Positions 1-8,077 of a DNA stretch of 64,000 nucleotides are shown here, piece by piece. The stretch's first letter is position 1; each line of letters opens with the position of its first letter. The stretch comes from G963675935 sp963823895 (lineage in GTDB: Bacteria > Planctomycetota > Planctomycetia > Pirellulales > Thermoguttaceae), in contig CAWGNG010000042.1 of the NCBI GenBank assembly GCA_963823895.1, forward strand, positions 1 through 64,000. Direction: 5' to 3'. A program made the translations under genes and the position numbers. A model generated the notes under the pieces. It worked only from the letters and a program-made list of their open reading frames with translations, made no database searches and was not told the origin of the DNA.

Positions 1-180
1 AATTACCAGGTCGGGGAAGCTGCGGCAGAGTTGCTGCCGCTCGGATGTCGAGAAGTAGAGCAGCCGCCCGCAGCCGTTCTCACAGACCAGACCGGCCGAG
101 GCAATCAGCATCCGGCCTTCGCAGTCCGGGCAGCCGGTTGTCAGGATGTCCGCCAGTGTCTTGCGGGATCGGCATCTCAC
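1..180 (-). CDS. Small Cys-rich (zinc-ribbon-like) protein, 3' end off window
   Basis: A GTG start at 180-178 opens a frame without stops to the window edge (60 codons seen). The peptide holds two close cysteine pairs, CPDC and CENGC, spaced like a small zinc ribbon. The start overlaps the stop of the upstream gene as GTGA, which is typical of translational coupling. The specific role is unknown. The shortness and cysteine spacing suggest a structural zinc site, and that is inference. Confidence 0.55.
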   Translation of the reverse strand, partial: MRCRSRKTLADILTTGCPDCEGRMLIASAGLVCENGCGRLLYFSTSERQQLCRSFPDLVI

Positions 181-854
181 GAATCGAACTCCCCTTCCTC
201 GGTGAACAGGTAATGGTCATTGGCGGTCAGTACATCTTCCAGATACTCGTCGCTGTCGCGGTACTCGATCTCGGCGTAGCCCAACTTTTCCAGCCGGCGG
301 CAGGCTTGCTTGTGGACCTGATCCAACTCCGCCTCAACCGCCACGCAAAGCTCGTCCAGGACTCGTTGCTCATCGTTGTTTGCCCTGTGATAGGCGTAGA
401 ATTCGGCGTGGCCGCCGTTGGCGTCGATCGACACGGACCACTCCGGCGAATACTCCCACCCGCCCGCGGCCTCAAGAAGCTCGACGGTTTGCATGACCTC
501 TCGGATTGCCTCGTTCTTCTTGGCCATAGCCTCCAAGTCCGGGTGGGCCGTGAAGCTGACGCCATCGCCCTGACAGTAACTCAGGCTCCAAAAAATGTCC
601 GGTCGCTGGATGGTTTTGCCGCCGGATAGCCTCTCAGTGCGCGTCGCCACTTCGATCCCGTAGTCCTCCAGCAGCACCTCGGCAAACAGGTCGGTCAGTT
701 CTCCCGAATCCCACTGGTCCCACGTCCAGCCCTTTTCGCGCCAGTAGTCCCTCGCCCGCGCTTTCGCCTCTGCGGACAGTTCGCCATACGGGCGTGCCGT
801 TGGCAAGCTTTTGCGGCGGCGTTTCGGCTTCGGTGTCTCGACAGTACATCCCAT
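177..854 (-). CDS. Phage/plasmid-type protein of unknown function
   Basis: Reads from an ATG at 854 (MGCTVETPK); an ATG at 890 is also possible. After a basic leader (KPKRRRKSL) the body is acidic, with a recognisable stretch around DIFWSLSYCQGDGV. I associate that stretch with uncharacterised phage and plasmid proteins of about 200 aa, but I cannot name the family. No catalytic motif or membrane segment is visible. It sits in a minus-strand run of small accessory genes, overlaps the next gene by 4 nt, and its 5' end overlaps the 3' end of the preceding frame by about 160 nt. Confidence 0.65.
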   Translation of the reverse strand: MGCTVETPKPKRRRKSLPTARPYGELSAEAKARARDYWREKGWTWDQWDSGELTDLFAEVLLEDYGIEVATRTERLSGGKTIQRPDIFWSLSYCQGDGVSFTAHPDLEAMAKKNEAIREVMQTVELLEAAGGWEYSPEWSVSIDANGGHAEFYAYHRANNDEQRVLDELCVAVEAELDQVHKQACRRLEKLGYAEIEYRDSDEYLEDVLTANDHYLFTEEGEFDS

Positions 855-1033
855 ACTCCAAACTCCTGGTCGAAGTGTTGAGCGTAGCACACGTCGGGAA
901 TCCCGCGTTCATCATGCGGGCCGTAGCGGCAACGGGAGAACACCACCCGGTACTGGCGGCACTTGCTCGTCCAGAGCTTCCGGTCCGCGGCGATGGTCTG
1001 GTCTCGCCGCGGACGCTTGGGGAAGGTCAGCAT
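695..1033 (-). CDS. Small basic unknown protein overlapping the next gene
   Basis: Starts at ATG 1033, six bases after the stop of the upstream gene. The first ~60 residues (DRKLWTSKCRQYRVVFSRC, then GWDVLSRHR-like GVWDVLSRHR) look like genuine protein. The tail from about residue 75 is Arg/Gly-rich and lies over the start of the neighbouring gene in another frame, so the natural C-terminus may lie elsewhere if there is an indel. The function is unknown. It belongs to the same minus-strand run. Confidence 0.45.
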   Translation of the reverse strand: MLTFPKRPRRDQTIAADRKLWTSKCRQYRVVFSRCRYGPHDERGIPDVCYAQHFDQEFGVWDVLSRHRSRNAAAKACQRHARMANCPQRRKRGRGTTGAKRAGRGTSGIREN

Positions 1034-1038
1034 CGTAC

Positions 1039-1503
1039 TCAGTCCTCCTCGGGTAGCATGATCGTCAGACAGGGCGAGCCGTCGTCGTCCGGCCCGCACA
1101 CGGCCTTGAGATGCACGAGCTTGGGCCTTGGCGGGTTGGGCTTCGCATAGTTTGCCGGGACATTGGGCACCACTCGCAGGCTGAAGTGCAGAATGGTGCG
1201 CGGGGCCTGGACGCACCGAATTGCCAGCTTGAGCATCCACAGCACGTCCCACAGGCGGCCTTTGATGTCTTGGCAGGGGGCCAGTTCCTCGTCGTCGCCT
1301 TCCAAGGGCGTGACGTGGCGGCAAAACGCCGTCGCGGTCACGGCGACGGGGTAGCGGAAACCAGCCTCCGCCACCATCGCCGGCACCCAGGGGTCGCCTT
1401 CGTAGCCTGGGCCACTCAGTTGCACCAGCACGCCGTCCTCAATGGCCTGCCGGCGGGTGTAGATGTCGATGATGTCCGCGTCACGCCACAAGTCATCGGG
1501 CAT
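1039..1503 (-). CDS. DUF6573-like protein
   Basis: ATG at 1503 begins MPDDLWRDADIIDIYTRRQ, the typical opening of a small plasmid/phage family (DUF6573) with the pattern 'IDIYTRRQAIEDGVLV'. The frame stays open upstream to 1680, but those residues are low complexity and probably not translated. The protein is 154 aa, soluble, with no catalytic motif that I recognise. It is the first gene of a minus-strand cluster running to the left edge. The family assignment is from memory of the motif. Confidence 0.65.
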   Translation of the reverse strand: MPDDLWRDADIIDIYTRRQAIEDGVLVQLSGPGYEGDPWVPAMVAEAGFRYPVAVTATAFCRHVTPLEGDDEELAPCQDIKGRLWDVLWMLKLAIRCVQAPRTILHFSLRVVPNVPANYAKPNPPRPKLVHLKAVCGPDDDGSPCLTIMLPEED

Positions 1504-1830
1504 TGGATCACTTCTCCCCTGGCACCACGGCCAGTCTGGGGGGTTTTCAATGGCTCTCTCGGCCTTGGTGCAAGACGCGAGGAACACGATCTTCGCGCCC
1601 GGCTGCGAACGCTGGTTCCGTGGGGGGGGGACGTAAATCCGCCAAGATTCCAGGAAAATTACCCACCGGTGGGATTGCATCCGCCGCTGGTTCTGCCAAA
1701 TTCGTAGTTATCGCTACTTGGCAGGGAAGAGGCGCTCGGCCGGAGCGATCATCGCCCGTGGTTCAGGGCGGGCATCCTCTCTTCGGCAGTTCATCGCATC
1801 TGTGGTCTATCTTCCAGGGGAGAAGCTGCC
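1504..1830. other. Divergent intergenic region
   Basis: About 330 bp lie between the minus-strand DUF6573-like gene and the plus-strand repeat protein. I see no gene. A purine-rich AGGGGAGAAG ends a few bases before ATG 1831 and serves as its ribosome site. A run of eight G at 1623-1630 is unusual. Promoters for both directions are expected here, but no clear boxes are visible. Confidence 0.4.
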
Positions 1831-4782
1831 ATGTTTCGTCGTTGGCCAACCCGTTCGATGTCGTTCTGGTTCGCACTGTTGGTCGCGATTTCTCTGGTCG
1901 GCCCACTCACATCGGCCCGCGCGGCGATAACGCCAGCAGGCGATGTCGAGCCCGACCCATCCACCTGGAACAATTCCACGACGGGCTATATTGGAAACAC
2001 CGCTTCCGGCACGCTGACGATCGATGGCGGGAGCGATCTGGTTTCGGGGACTGCGTCCATTGGCAACAGTAGCACGGGCAGCGGTTTGGTAAGTGTAACC
2101 GGCAGCGGCTCGACGTGGGCTTCGACCTATCTCTATATCGGCAATAGTGGTAGCGGGACGCTTTCAATTACGAATGGCGGCAGCGTAAGTGTCGGTAACA
2201 GCTACATCGGCAATTATGCCGGTTCGACGGGCGTGGTCATGGTGGACGGCACCGGCTCGACCTGGAGTAGCGGTGGGCTTACTGTCGGCGGTAACGGGAG
2301 GCTCTCGATCACCAACGGTGGCAGCGTTAGCAGCGGTGACGGCTACATCGGCGGCGCGGTCACGGTTAGTGGGGCCGGCTCGACCTGGATGAGCGGCAGC
2401 AGCTTTCTATTTGTCAACGGAACCCTCTCGATTACCAATGGCGGTAGCGCGAGCAACGGCGACTGCTACATTGGCTCCAGTTCCGGCTCGACGGCCGTGG
2501 TCACGGTGGATGGCACAGGCTCGATGTGGACCAGCCACTCGAGCTCCGTCAACACTGACGACAGGCTATTTGTCGGTTACTACCCCGGCGGCGGCGCCCT
2601 ATCGATCACCAACGGCGCCAGCGTCTCGGTTGTCGGAGAGACCTTTGTCGGCGCGAACACGGGTTACACGGGAGTGATCGATTTTGGCACAAACGGTGGA
2701 ACGTTGACAACCCAGACGCTTCTGGCGTCGCCAGCCCAGTTGGCCGGCACTGGTACGATCAACACCAACGGACTCGTTAGCGACATCGACCTGAGATTTG
2801 ACTCTGCCCACGGTCTGAAGCAAACGCTTGTGTTCCAACAGTCCGGCCAAAATGTCACCGTCAACGTCGATATGACCGGCGGCGCAGGTGCCTACGGCGC
2901 TCTCGGCGCGGGCTGGCAAGGCGCCGGTTCCTTGACGATTCAAGATGGAATCAACATCTCCGGTTACAACGGCTACCTTGGCTACGGAAGCACAGCGATG
3001 GGAGTGGCGACGGTTGCGGGACCCGGCTCAACCTGGAACAGCACGTTTCTCTACGTCGGCAATGGTGGCAGCGGCACGCTCTCGATCACCAACGGCGGCA
3101 GCGTCAACAGCTACTACGACTACCTTGGGTACAACAGCGGATCGAGGGGTGTGGCAACGGTCACAGGAACCGGTTCGACGTGGACCTGTAGCAGTCTTGT
3201 TGTCGGCAATAGCGGGAGTGGTACGCTCTCGATCACCAATGGCGGCAGCGTTTCGGTTTCCGGCGCAACCCAAGTTGGCGCGAACAATGGCTCAACGGGG
3301 ACGATCGATTTCGGCGCGAACGGTGGAACGCTGACAACCCAAACACTTCTGGTGTCGCCAGCCCAATTAGCCGGCACTGGTACGATCAACACCAACGGAT
3401 TGGTTAGCGACATCGACCTGAGATTTGACTCGACTCACGGTCCGAAGCAGGTGTTTGTGTTCCAACAGCCGAGCCAGAATGTCACGGTCAAACTCGACAT
3501 GACCACTACGCAAGGCGCCCTCGGCGCGGGTTGGATCGGAGCCGGTTCCTTGGAGATTCAAGACGGCGTCAAGGTCACATCCGGCAGCGGCTACCTTGGT
3601 TACAACAGCGGTTCGACGGGCGTGGCGACGGTTAAAGGAACCGGTTCGACCTGGACGAACAGCAACGGCCTCTCTGTCGGCTGCTACGGCGGCGGCACGC
3701 TGTCGATAGCCAGCGGCGGCAGCGTAAACGGCTTCGGTTACATCGGAGTCAACAGTGGGTCGACTGGCGTCGTCACCGTGGATGGCACCGGCTCGACGTG
3801 GACGAACAACACCAGCCGCACGATCCAGGTTGGCTACAACGGCGGCGGGACGCTCTCGATCCTCAACGGTGGCCGTGTTATCAGTTGGGGCGGCAGCTCC
3901 ATCGGCTCGACGGGTATGGTCATGGTGGACGGAACCGGCTCGACCTGGACCAACAGAAGCAGCCTCTCTGTCGGTTCAACGGGCGGCGGGACGCTCTCGA
4001 TCACGGGCGGCGGCACCGTCACGGCGACGAGTGTTACGCTTGGCAGCGGGTCGCTCTTGGCCATTGATGTAGGACGCGGCAGTTTGCTCTCGGTCGGCGG
4101 CACCGGTACCTTTACTAACGAGTGGCTCAGTACGATTCGCTTCCTCGCCGGGGCGGGCGTCGCGGCAAACACCAAGTACTTGCCCATCCCCGTACCGGGC
4201 GGCTATCCGATGCAGGCAGTTGGCGGAACGTGGGACTGGTTCACCGCCAAGTTTACTGCCTCCAGCGTTACCTCGGGCACGTCCGGCACGCCGGTCTCGC
4301 TCGACCTGGCATCCGTCCAGCGTGTTCTGGTCAGCGACAACGGAACCGGCGGGACCGGCTGGGAAGTTGGCGCGAGCTTCCTGGCACAGCCAACCTCCAC
4401 GCCCTTGAACTTCACGGCCACAGCAATGAACAGTGACACCCTGACCGCCCTGCGGGGGCTTCTCGCTCCAGGCCGATCGGTTCTCAGCGGTTGGGACTTT
4501 TCGGCCGACGCTGGATATACGCCGGGCGATCCCGCTTATTTGTCGTTCGGCATCGGTTCGGGCTATTCTTCGGAGGGGCTGGAAGTATGGCATTACGATG
4601 GAAGCAACTGGACGGAGTTTGCTGCCAACGATTTGACATACGACGGCACTTTCGCCAGTTTCACCGCAACCGGACTGAGCGGCTATGCTATGGTCGCCGT
4701 GCCCGAGCCCGGAACCCTTGCTCTGCTGGCTGGCGGATTCGTCGGCTTGCTTGCCTACGCTTGGCGACGGCGTCGCGTTTAG
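1831..4782 (+). CDS. PEP-CTERM-anchored repeat protein (T5SS/PEP-CTERM repeat type)
   Basis: A 983-aa exported protein. Residues 1-32 form a signal peptide ending near SARAA. Most of the chain is made of short repeats of the kind GSGTLSITNGGSVS followed by YIG and GTGSTWT, which match the T5SS/PEP-CTERM-associated repeat expected to form a beta-solenoid. The C-terminus (VPEPGTLALL, a hydrophobic helix, then WRRRRV) is a PEP-CTERM sorting signal recognised by an exosortase, which is not in this window. Two longer modules containing the same QLAGTGTINTNGLVSDIDLR segment (about residues 268-350 and 480-560) show internal duplication. Its role is probably surface or extracellular matrix. Confidence 0.85.
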   Translation: MFRRWPTRSMSFWFALLVAISLVGPLTSARAAITPAGDVEPDPSTWNNSTTGYIGNTASGTLTIDGGSDLVSGTASIGNSSTGSGLVSVTGSGSTWASTYLYIGNSGSGTLSITNGGSVSVGNSYIGNYAGSTGVVMVDGTGSTWSSGGLTVGGNGRLSITNGGSVSSGDGYIGGAVTVSGAGSTWMSGSSFLFVNGTLSITNGGSASNGDCYIGSSSGSTAVVTVDGTGSMWTSHSSSVNTDDRLFVGYYPGGGALSITNGASVSVVGETFVGANTGYTGVIDFGTNGGTLTTQTLLASPAQLAGTGTINTNGLVSDIDLRFDSAHGLKQTLVFQQSGQNVTVNVDMTGGAGAYGALGAGWQGAGSLTIQDGINISGYNGYLGYGSTAMGVATVAGPGSTWNSTFLYVGNGGSGTLSITNGGSVNSYYDYLGYNSGSRGVATVTGTGSTWTCSSLVVGNSGSGTLSITNGGSVSVSGATQVGANNGSTGTIDFGANGGTLTTQTLLVSPAQLAGTGTINTNGLVSDIDLRFDSTHGPKQVFVFQQPSQNVTVKLDMTTTQGALGAGWIGAGSLEIQDGVKVTSGSGYLGYNSGSTGVATVKGTGSTWTNSNGLSVGCYGGGTLSIASGGSVNGFGYIGVNSGSTGVVTVDGTGSTWTNNTSRTIQVGYNGGGTLSILNGGRVISWGGSSIGSTGMVMVDGTGSTWTNRSSLSVGSTGGGTLSITGGGTVTATSVTLGSGSLLAIDVGRGSLLSVGGTGTFTNEWLSTIRFLAGAGVAANTKYLPIPVPGGYPMQAVGGTWDWFTAKFTASSVTSGTSGTPVSLDLASVQRVLVSDNGTGGTGWEVGASFLAQPTSTPLNFTATAMNSDTLTALRGLLAPGRSVLSGWDFSADAGYTPGDPAYLSFGIGSGYSSEGLEVWHYDGSNWTEFAANDLTYDGTFASFTATGLSGYAMVAVPEPGTLALLAGGFVGLLAYAWRRRRV
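2640..3510 (+). repeat. Internal long repeat in the PEP-CTERM gene
   Basis: The stretch near 2640-2880 recurs with few changes near 3260-3510. Both encode GANxGxTGxIDFG, then TLTTQTLL, SPAQLAGTGTINTNG and a VSDIDLRFDS segment. The copies are about 630 bp apart and in frame, so they are an intragenic duplication rather than a mobile repeat. Confidence 0.7.
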
Positions 4783-5198
4783 TCCTCCGGGTTCAGGACA
4801 ACGGCATCAATCCACTTCGGCACGCTCTCGGCCGTGCCGGCTTGCGTGAGGCAGGCCACTACCCGCGGCCCAACAGGTTTTGGCGGCCAGCCGGTGTAGC
4901 GGTCGGCAACAACCAGAATCGCCTTGGGGGCGGGCCGCTCCTCGCACGCCGTCACGATCATCGCGGCCATATCGGTCCCGCCGCCACCGTGGATCGCCTC
5001 GTGCAACACCACGAATGCCAAATGCTTCAGGTCGCGGCCTTCGAGGAACGCCGGATCGAAGTACATCCGGCAATACTCATCCACGGCCATTGTTCCCAGG
5101 CCCGGCCGTTCCACAGGAATGAGCGCCATCACCTGATGCGTCATGTAAGGCATTTTCCGGGCAGCCAGGATTCGCGCTTCGGCTAGTTTCTGGTTCAT
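4779..5198 (-). CDS. Shortened DUF2201-type metallopeptidase/VWA protein
   Basis: The 139-aa product reads as two joined ends of a larger family. Residues 1-70 match the start of the putative metallopeptidase domain (DUF2201_N) and include the zinc motif HEAIH (His66, Glu67, His70). Directly after it, residues 71-77 read GGGGTDM, the MIDAS-like start of the C-terminal VWA-like domain, which runs to the end. In family members known to me these motifs lie well over 100 residues apart, so the middle appears deleted in frame. Such proteins normally pair with a MoxR ATPase, and one is at 6172-7337. The stop overlaps the stop of the convergent PEP-CTERM gene by 4 nt. Confidence 0.65.
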   Translation of the reverse strand: MNQKLAEARILAARKMPYMTHQVMALIPVERPGLGTMAVDEYCRMYFDPAFLEGRDLKHLAFVVLHEAIHGGGGTDMAAMIVTACEERPAPKAILVVADRYTGWPPKPVGPRVVACLTQAGTAESVPKWIDAVVLNPED

Positions 5199-5284
5199 GG
5201 CGTGGGGCCTCGACTCAGGATTGACTGACTATCTCCAAGCAAGGTAGATTGGCCTGAGTTCTCCCGCAGCAGAACGGCGTCACC

Positions 5285-6175
5285 ATGACTGCAAGTGAAC
5301 CGCAACCCACCGTGCCTCACCCTAAACTCCGCTGGTATCAACCATCGCCGGGGCGGTTGCTGATCGTTTTGCTGGCGGTGGAGGGGTTCTTATTGCTCTC
5401 GGAGCGGTTTGGCTGGTTCGCCTTCGACGAGTACGAGGGCTTATCGGCGATGATCGCCATTGCCAGCGTCGTTGCGGTGATGGTGCTGACGTTCCTTTGG
5501 TGGGTGCTTGCTCTCTGTTTCCATTGGCGATTTCAATTCAGCCTTCGGTCGCTGTTGGTTTTCACGGTCGCCGTTGCCATCCCATTTAGTTGGTTGGCGG
5601 TGGAGATGAAAAGGGCGAGGGAGCAACGGGAGGCAGTGGCGGCAATCGAGAAGGCGGGAGGAACGGTATTTTCAGAACCGACATGGTTGGGGAAATTCTT
5701 GAGGGATGATTCCTTGGTGAGGGTGACCGGCGTGGGTTTTTTCCGTGAGCAAACCACCGATGCGGCGCTGGTGCATCTCGAAGGGTTGAGTCAACTCCCA
5801 AATCTGTGGCTCTGCAACACCCAAGTCACCGACGCTGGGTTGGAGCATCTCGAAGGTTTGAGTCAACTCCAATTTCTGTGGCTTTCAAACACCAAAATTA
5901 CCGCTGCTGGGCTGGTGCATCTCGAAGGTTTGAGTCAACTCGAAAACCTGGGGCTCGATTCCACCCAAGTCACGAACGCTGGGCTGGTGCATCTTCAGAG
6001 GTTGAGTCAACTAAAAGCGCTGTGGCTTGGTAGGACGAAAGTCACCGATGCTGGATTGCTGCATCTCCAGGGGTTGAGTCAACTCCAAGTGTTGCAGCTC
6101 TATAACACCCAAGTCACCCGCCAGGGCGTCAAGAAGCTCCAGCAGGCATTACCGAACTGCGAGATTCAACGCTAG
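5285..6175 (+). CDS. Membrane-anchored leucine-rich-repeat protein
   Basis: 296 aa with ATG at 5285. Three hydrophobic stretches (roughly residues 22-40, 55-82 and 88-105) suggest an N-terminal membrane anchor. From about residue 155 the chain is made of 24-residue repeats of the form LVHLEGLSQLxxLxLxxTxVTDAG, about five copies, ending in GVKKLQQALPNCEI. This is the LRR type common in planctomycetes, usually a protein-binding surface. The DNA repeats have a 72-bp period. Its stop overlaps the stop of the convergent ATPase gene. It stands alone on the plus strand and interrupts the MoxR/VWA minus-strand cluster. Confidence 0.8.
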   Translation: MTASEPQPTVPHPKLRWYQPSPGRLLIVLLAVEGFLLLSERFGWFAFDEYEGLSAMIAIASVVAVMVLTFLWWVLALCFHWRFQFSLRSLLVFTVAVAIPFSWLAVEMKRAREQREAVAAIEKAGGTVFSEPTWLGKFLRDDSLVRVTGVGFFREQTTDAALVHLEGLSQLPNLWLCNTQVTDAGLEHLEGLSQLQFLWLSNTKITAAGLVHLEGLSQLENLGLDSTQVTNAGLVHLQRLSQLKALWLGRTKVTDAGLLHLQGLSQLQVLQLYNTQVTRQGVKKLQQALPNCEIQR

Positions 6176-7337
6176 GCTGCCGCCATAATGTTCTTGTGGA
6201 CCTGAAGTACCGTGTTGCTGAAATCCGTCGGGGCCTTGACGAGCACTGAGGCATGGGGCACCGCGAAGTAGAGCGGCCCGGCCGCGGCAATCGCCGGCTC
6301 CAGCCAGCACTTCGCCACTTCGGAAAAGCAGTCCACCGCCGCCAGCCAGCGTCCTTCCGTGGGCTTGCCGTTGGGACCGAGGTTGTGATTTTTGACCCGA
6401 TCCACCAGCGCGGCCAGCACCGCCATGACTTGATCGCAGCGCGGCGGAACGTCCAGCGCAAGGGCAGTCGCCCCTGTTCTGGCCGTCTCGGCTTGCGCCA
6501 ACCAGGCTTCCGGGTCGGGCAGGTCGAGGGATTGCTCCCACGTCTGGAACTCCAGCGCCGCCTCTTCGCCGACGCAACCGGCGACGGCCCGATAGCGCAA
6601 GAGCGGCTCGGCGTCGATCGCTTCCAGCGCCGCGATACAGATAGCCGCATTGGTCCAAGAGCGGATCGAGGGCCACGGCCCCGATGCCTTAGCCCGCTCC
6701 TTGGGGTAGGCTTGCAGCAGCCCCGGCTTGTGCTTGTGGAAAGCGCCGACCAGGGCGGTGTTGCGGCCGACGCACTTCTCCCAATCCGGCGGCAACGGCA
6801 CGAAGCTCGGCTGCGGGAAGCCCAAGGCATTGCCCATGCCGCGCTGCCATGCGTCGGTGTCAGGTTCATACGGCAGGTGACAGAGCCGATTGGCCAGCGG
6901 CGGCTCCAACTCGGAACCGTTGGCCGCACAATCCGGCGGATTGCAGGCGGCCAGCTTCCATACCGTATCGGGCAGCAGCGCGTCGCCCACGCGGTTCTCG
7001 GCAATCAGCCCCAGCAGCGCCGCTTGCACGGCCGGCGGGCAGGTGGTCAACTCGTCGATGAACAGCACCCACTGGCCGCTCTGGCAGTCTTGCACCACTT
7101 CGGCGGCATGACGGCCATGTAGGGCCGATCGCCGTGGACCGGGTAAGGGTATCCGCCCACATCGGCCGGCTCGCGGAGGGAGCCAATTAGCGTATAGCAC
7201 TGGCGCGACATGGCACGGGCGAAGGCTTCGACGCTCCGCGACTTGCCGCAGCCGGGCGGGCCGGAGACTAGCGGCGTGACCTTGCCGGTCTGCGCCACTG
7301 TCCAGAAAATCAGGTTGGGTGTGGTCTTACAGGGCAT
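6172..7337 (-). CDS. MoxR-type AAA ATPase, frameshifted
   Basis: ATG at 7337 follows a strong GAGGAG site. The first frame carries Walker A (GPPGCGKSR). The second frame carries Walker B (VLFIDELTT) and sensor 1 (AACNPPD), and runs to the stop at 6172. The two frames join if one C is added to the CC at 7095-7096 (giving PPKW then VQDCQSGQW). The joined product is about 388 aa. MoxR ATPases act as chaperones with VWA partners, and the partner candidate is at 4779-5198. The break is either an assembly error or a real loss; the intact motifs on both sides favour an error. Confidence 0.75.
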
Positions 7338-7373
7338 AGAATTACTCCTCTCGGTTTGGGGTGGTCCATCGTC

Positions 7374-7403
7374 GCCCCGGGCCGCTACTGTTCGACCCGG
7401 GGC
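7374..7403 (-). promoter_or_regulatory. Hairpin in the leader of the ATPase gene
   Basis: An 8-bp perfect GC stem (GCCCCGGG with CCCGGGGC, 14-nt loop) lies 36 nt upstream of ATG 7337 in the gap between two minus-strand genes. It could be a leader structure or a weak terminator for the gene at 7453-7626. No T-run follows it. Confidence 0.35.
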
Positions 7404-7452
7404 GGAGGGGAACACCACAACCCCTCAACCGTCGTCCCAGCGTTTCGCCACC

Positions 7453-7626
7453 TCAGTCTCTCGGCGGCGCATGTTTCGCCACCTCATCCTCGCGCACCTT
7501 GTGCAGGACAAGACATCTCCGCTCGGGGTCATAGGTGCTGCGCACCCTCCCCTCTCTGATAGCTTTCGCTATCGCCAGTCGCATCGCCTCTCTGGGCGAT
7601 AACTCTCTGCCACTACCCTTTTCCAT
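7453..7626 (-). CDS. Small basic unknown protein (57 aa)
   Basis: ATG at 7626 follows an AAGGAGATTC site and overlaps the last bases of the upstream gene by 14 nt. It encodes 57 residues beginning MEKGSGRELSPREA, with helical charged content (RLAIAKAIREGRVRS) and a stop at 7453. There is no family match that I recognise. The strong ribosome site and the overlap support it. Confidence 0.55.
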   Translation of the reverse strand: MEKGSGRELSPREAMRLAIAKAIREGRVRSTYDPERRCLVLHKVREDEVAKHAPPRD

Positions 7627-8077
7627 TGAATCTCCTTGCAGTCAATCGCTTGCGAGCATCCGCCATAAGCTCGGCAAACGTCTTGGGTTTGCGCTTCGGC
7701 TGTTGGGCGTAGCGCTCCCGGCGCTCCGCCTTGAGTTGTTCTTTGTGTTCCTGATAGTATGCGTGGGCGTAAGCACCCTTCTGTGGCGGATTGGCTACCT
7801 TGCGCTCGGGCGGATGATACCCCTGCGTTGTCTCGGCGCGTACGACATAGACCGCACGCCATAGCCGATGAGGTAGGTCAGCATCGGCCTTCGCAGCAGC
7901 CGCATCGGCAGCAGCATGAAGCCCACACTCCCACTCATACACAAGGGTTATCTCCTCCTCGGTGAAGTCACCCCTGGTGAGCATGTAATTGAGAATCCCT
8001 TCTGCCTCCCGGAGCCGGGTGGCGTGGGACGGCCGCTTGCCGAAATCACCGCATGACGCTACAACAGCAGTAGACAT
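7613..8077 (-). CDS. Unknown protein with basic C-terminus (154 aa)
   Basis: The start chosen is ATG 8077 (MSTAVVASCGDFG) because GGAGGAG lies seven bases upstream; an ATG at 8092 would precede that site. The N-terminal half is acidic and helical, and the C-terminal third is rich in Lys, Arg and Gln (HKEQLKAERRERYAQQPKRK), suggesting a coil that may bind nucleic acid. The family was not recognised. It is first in a minus-strand set with 7453-7626 and the MoxR ATPase. Confidence 0.6.
   Translation of the reverse strand: MSTAVVASCGDFGKRPSHATRLREAEGILNYMLTRGDFTEEEITLVYEWECGLHAAADAAAAKADADLPHRLWRAVYVVRAETTQGYHPPERKVANPPQKGAYAHAYYQEHKEQLKAERRERYAQQPKRKPKTFAELMADARKRLTARRFNGKG

Noticed and set aside
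1831..4782. CRISPR-like short repeats
   Set aside because: The repeats are in-frame codons of a solenoid protein with a signal peptide and PEP-CTERM tail, have uneven spacing and no leader or cas genes.
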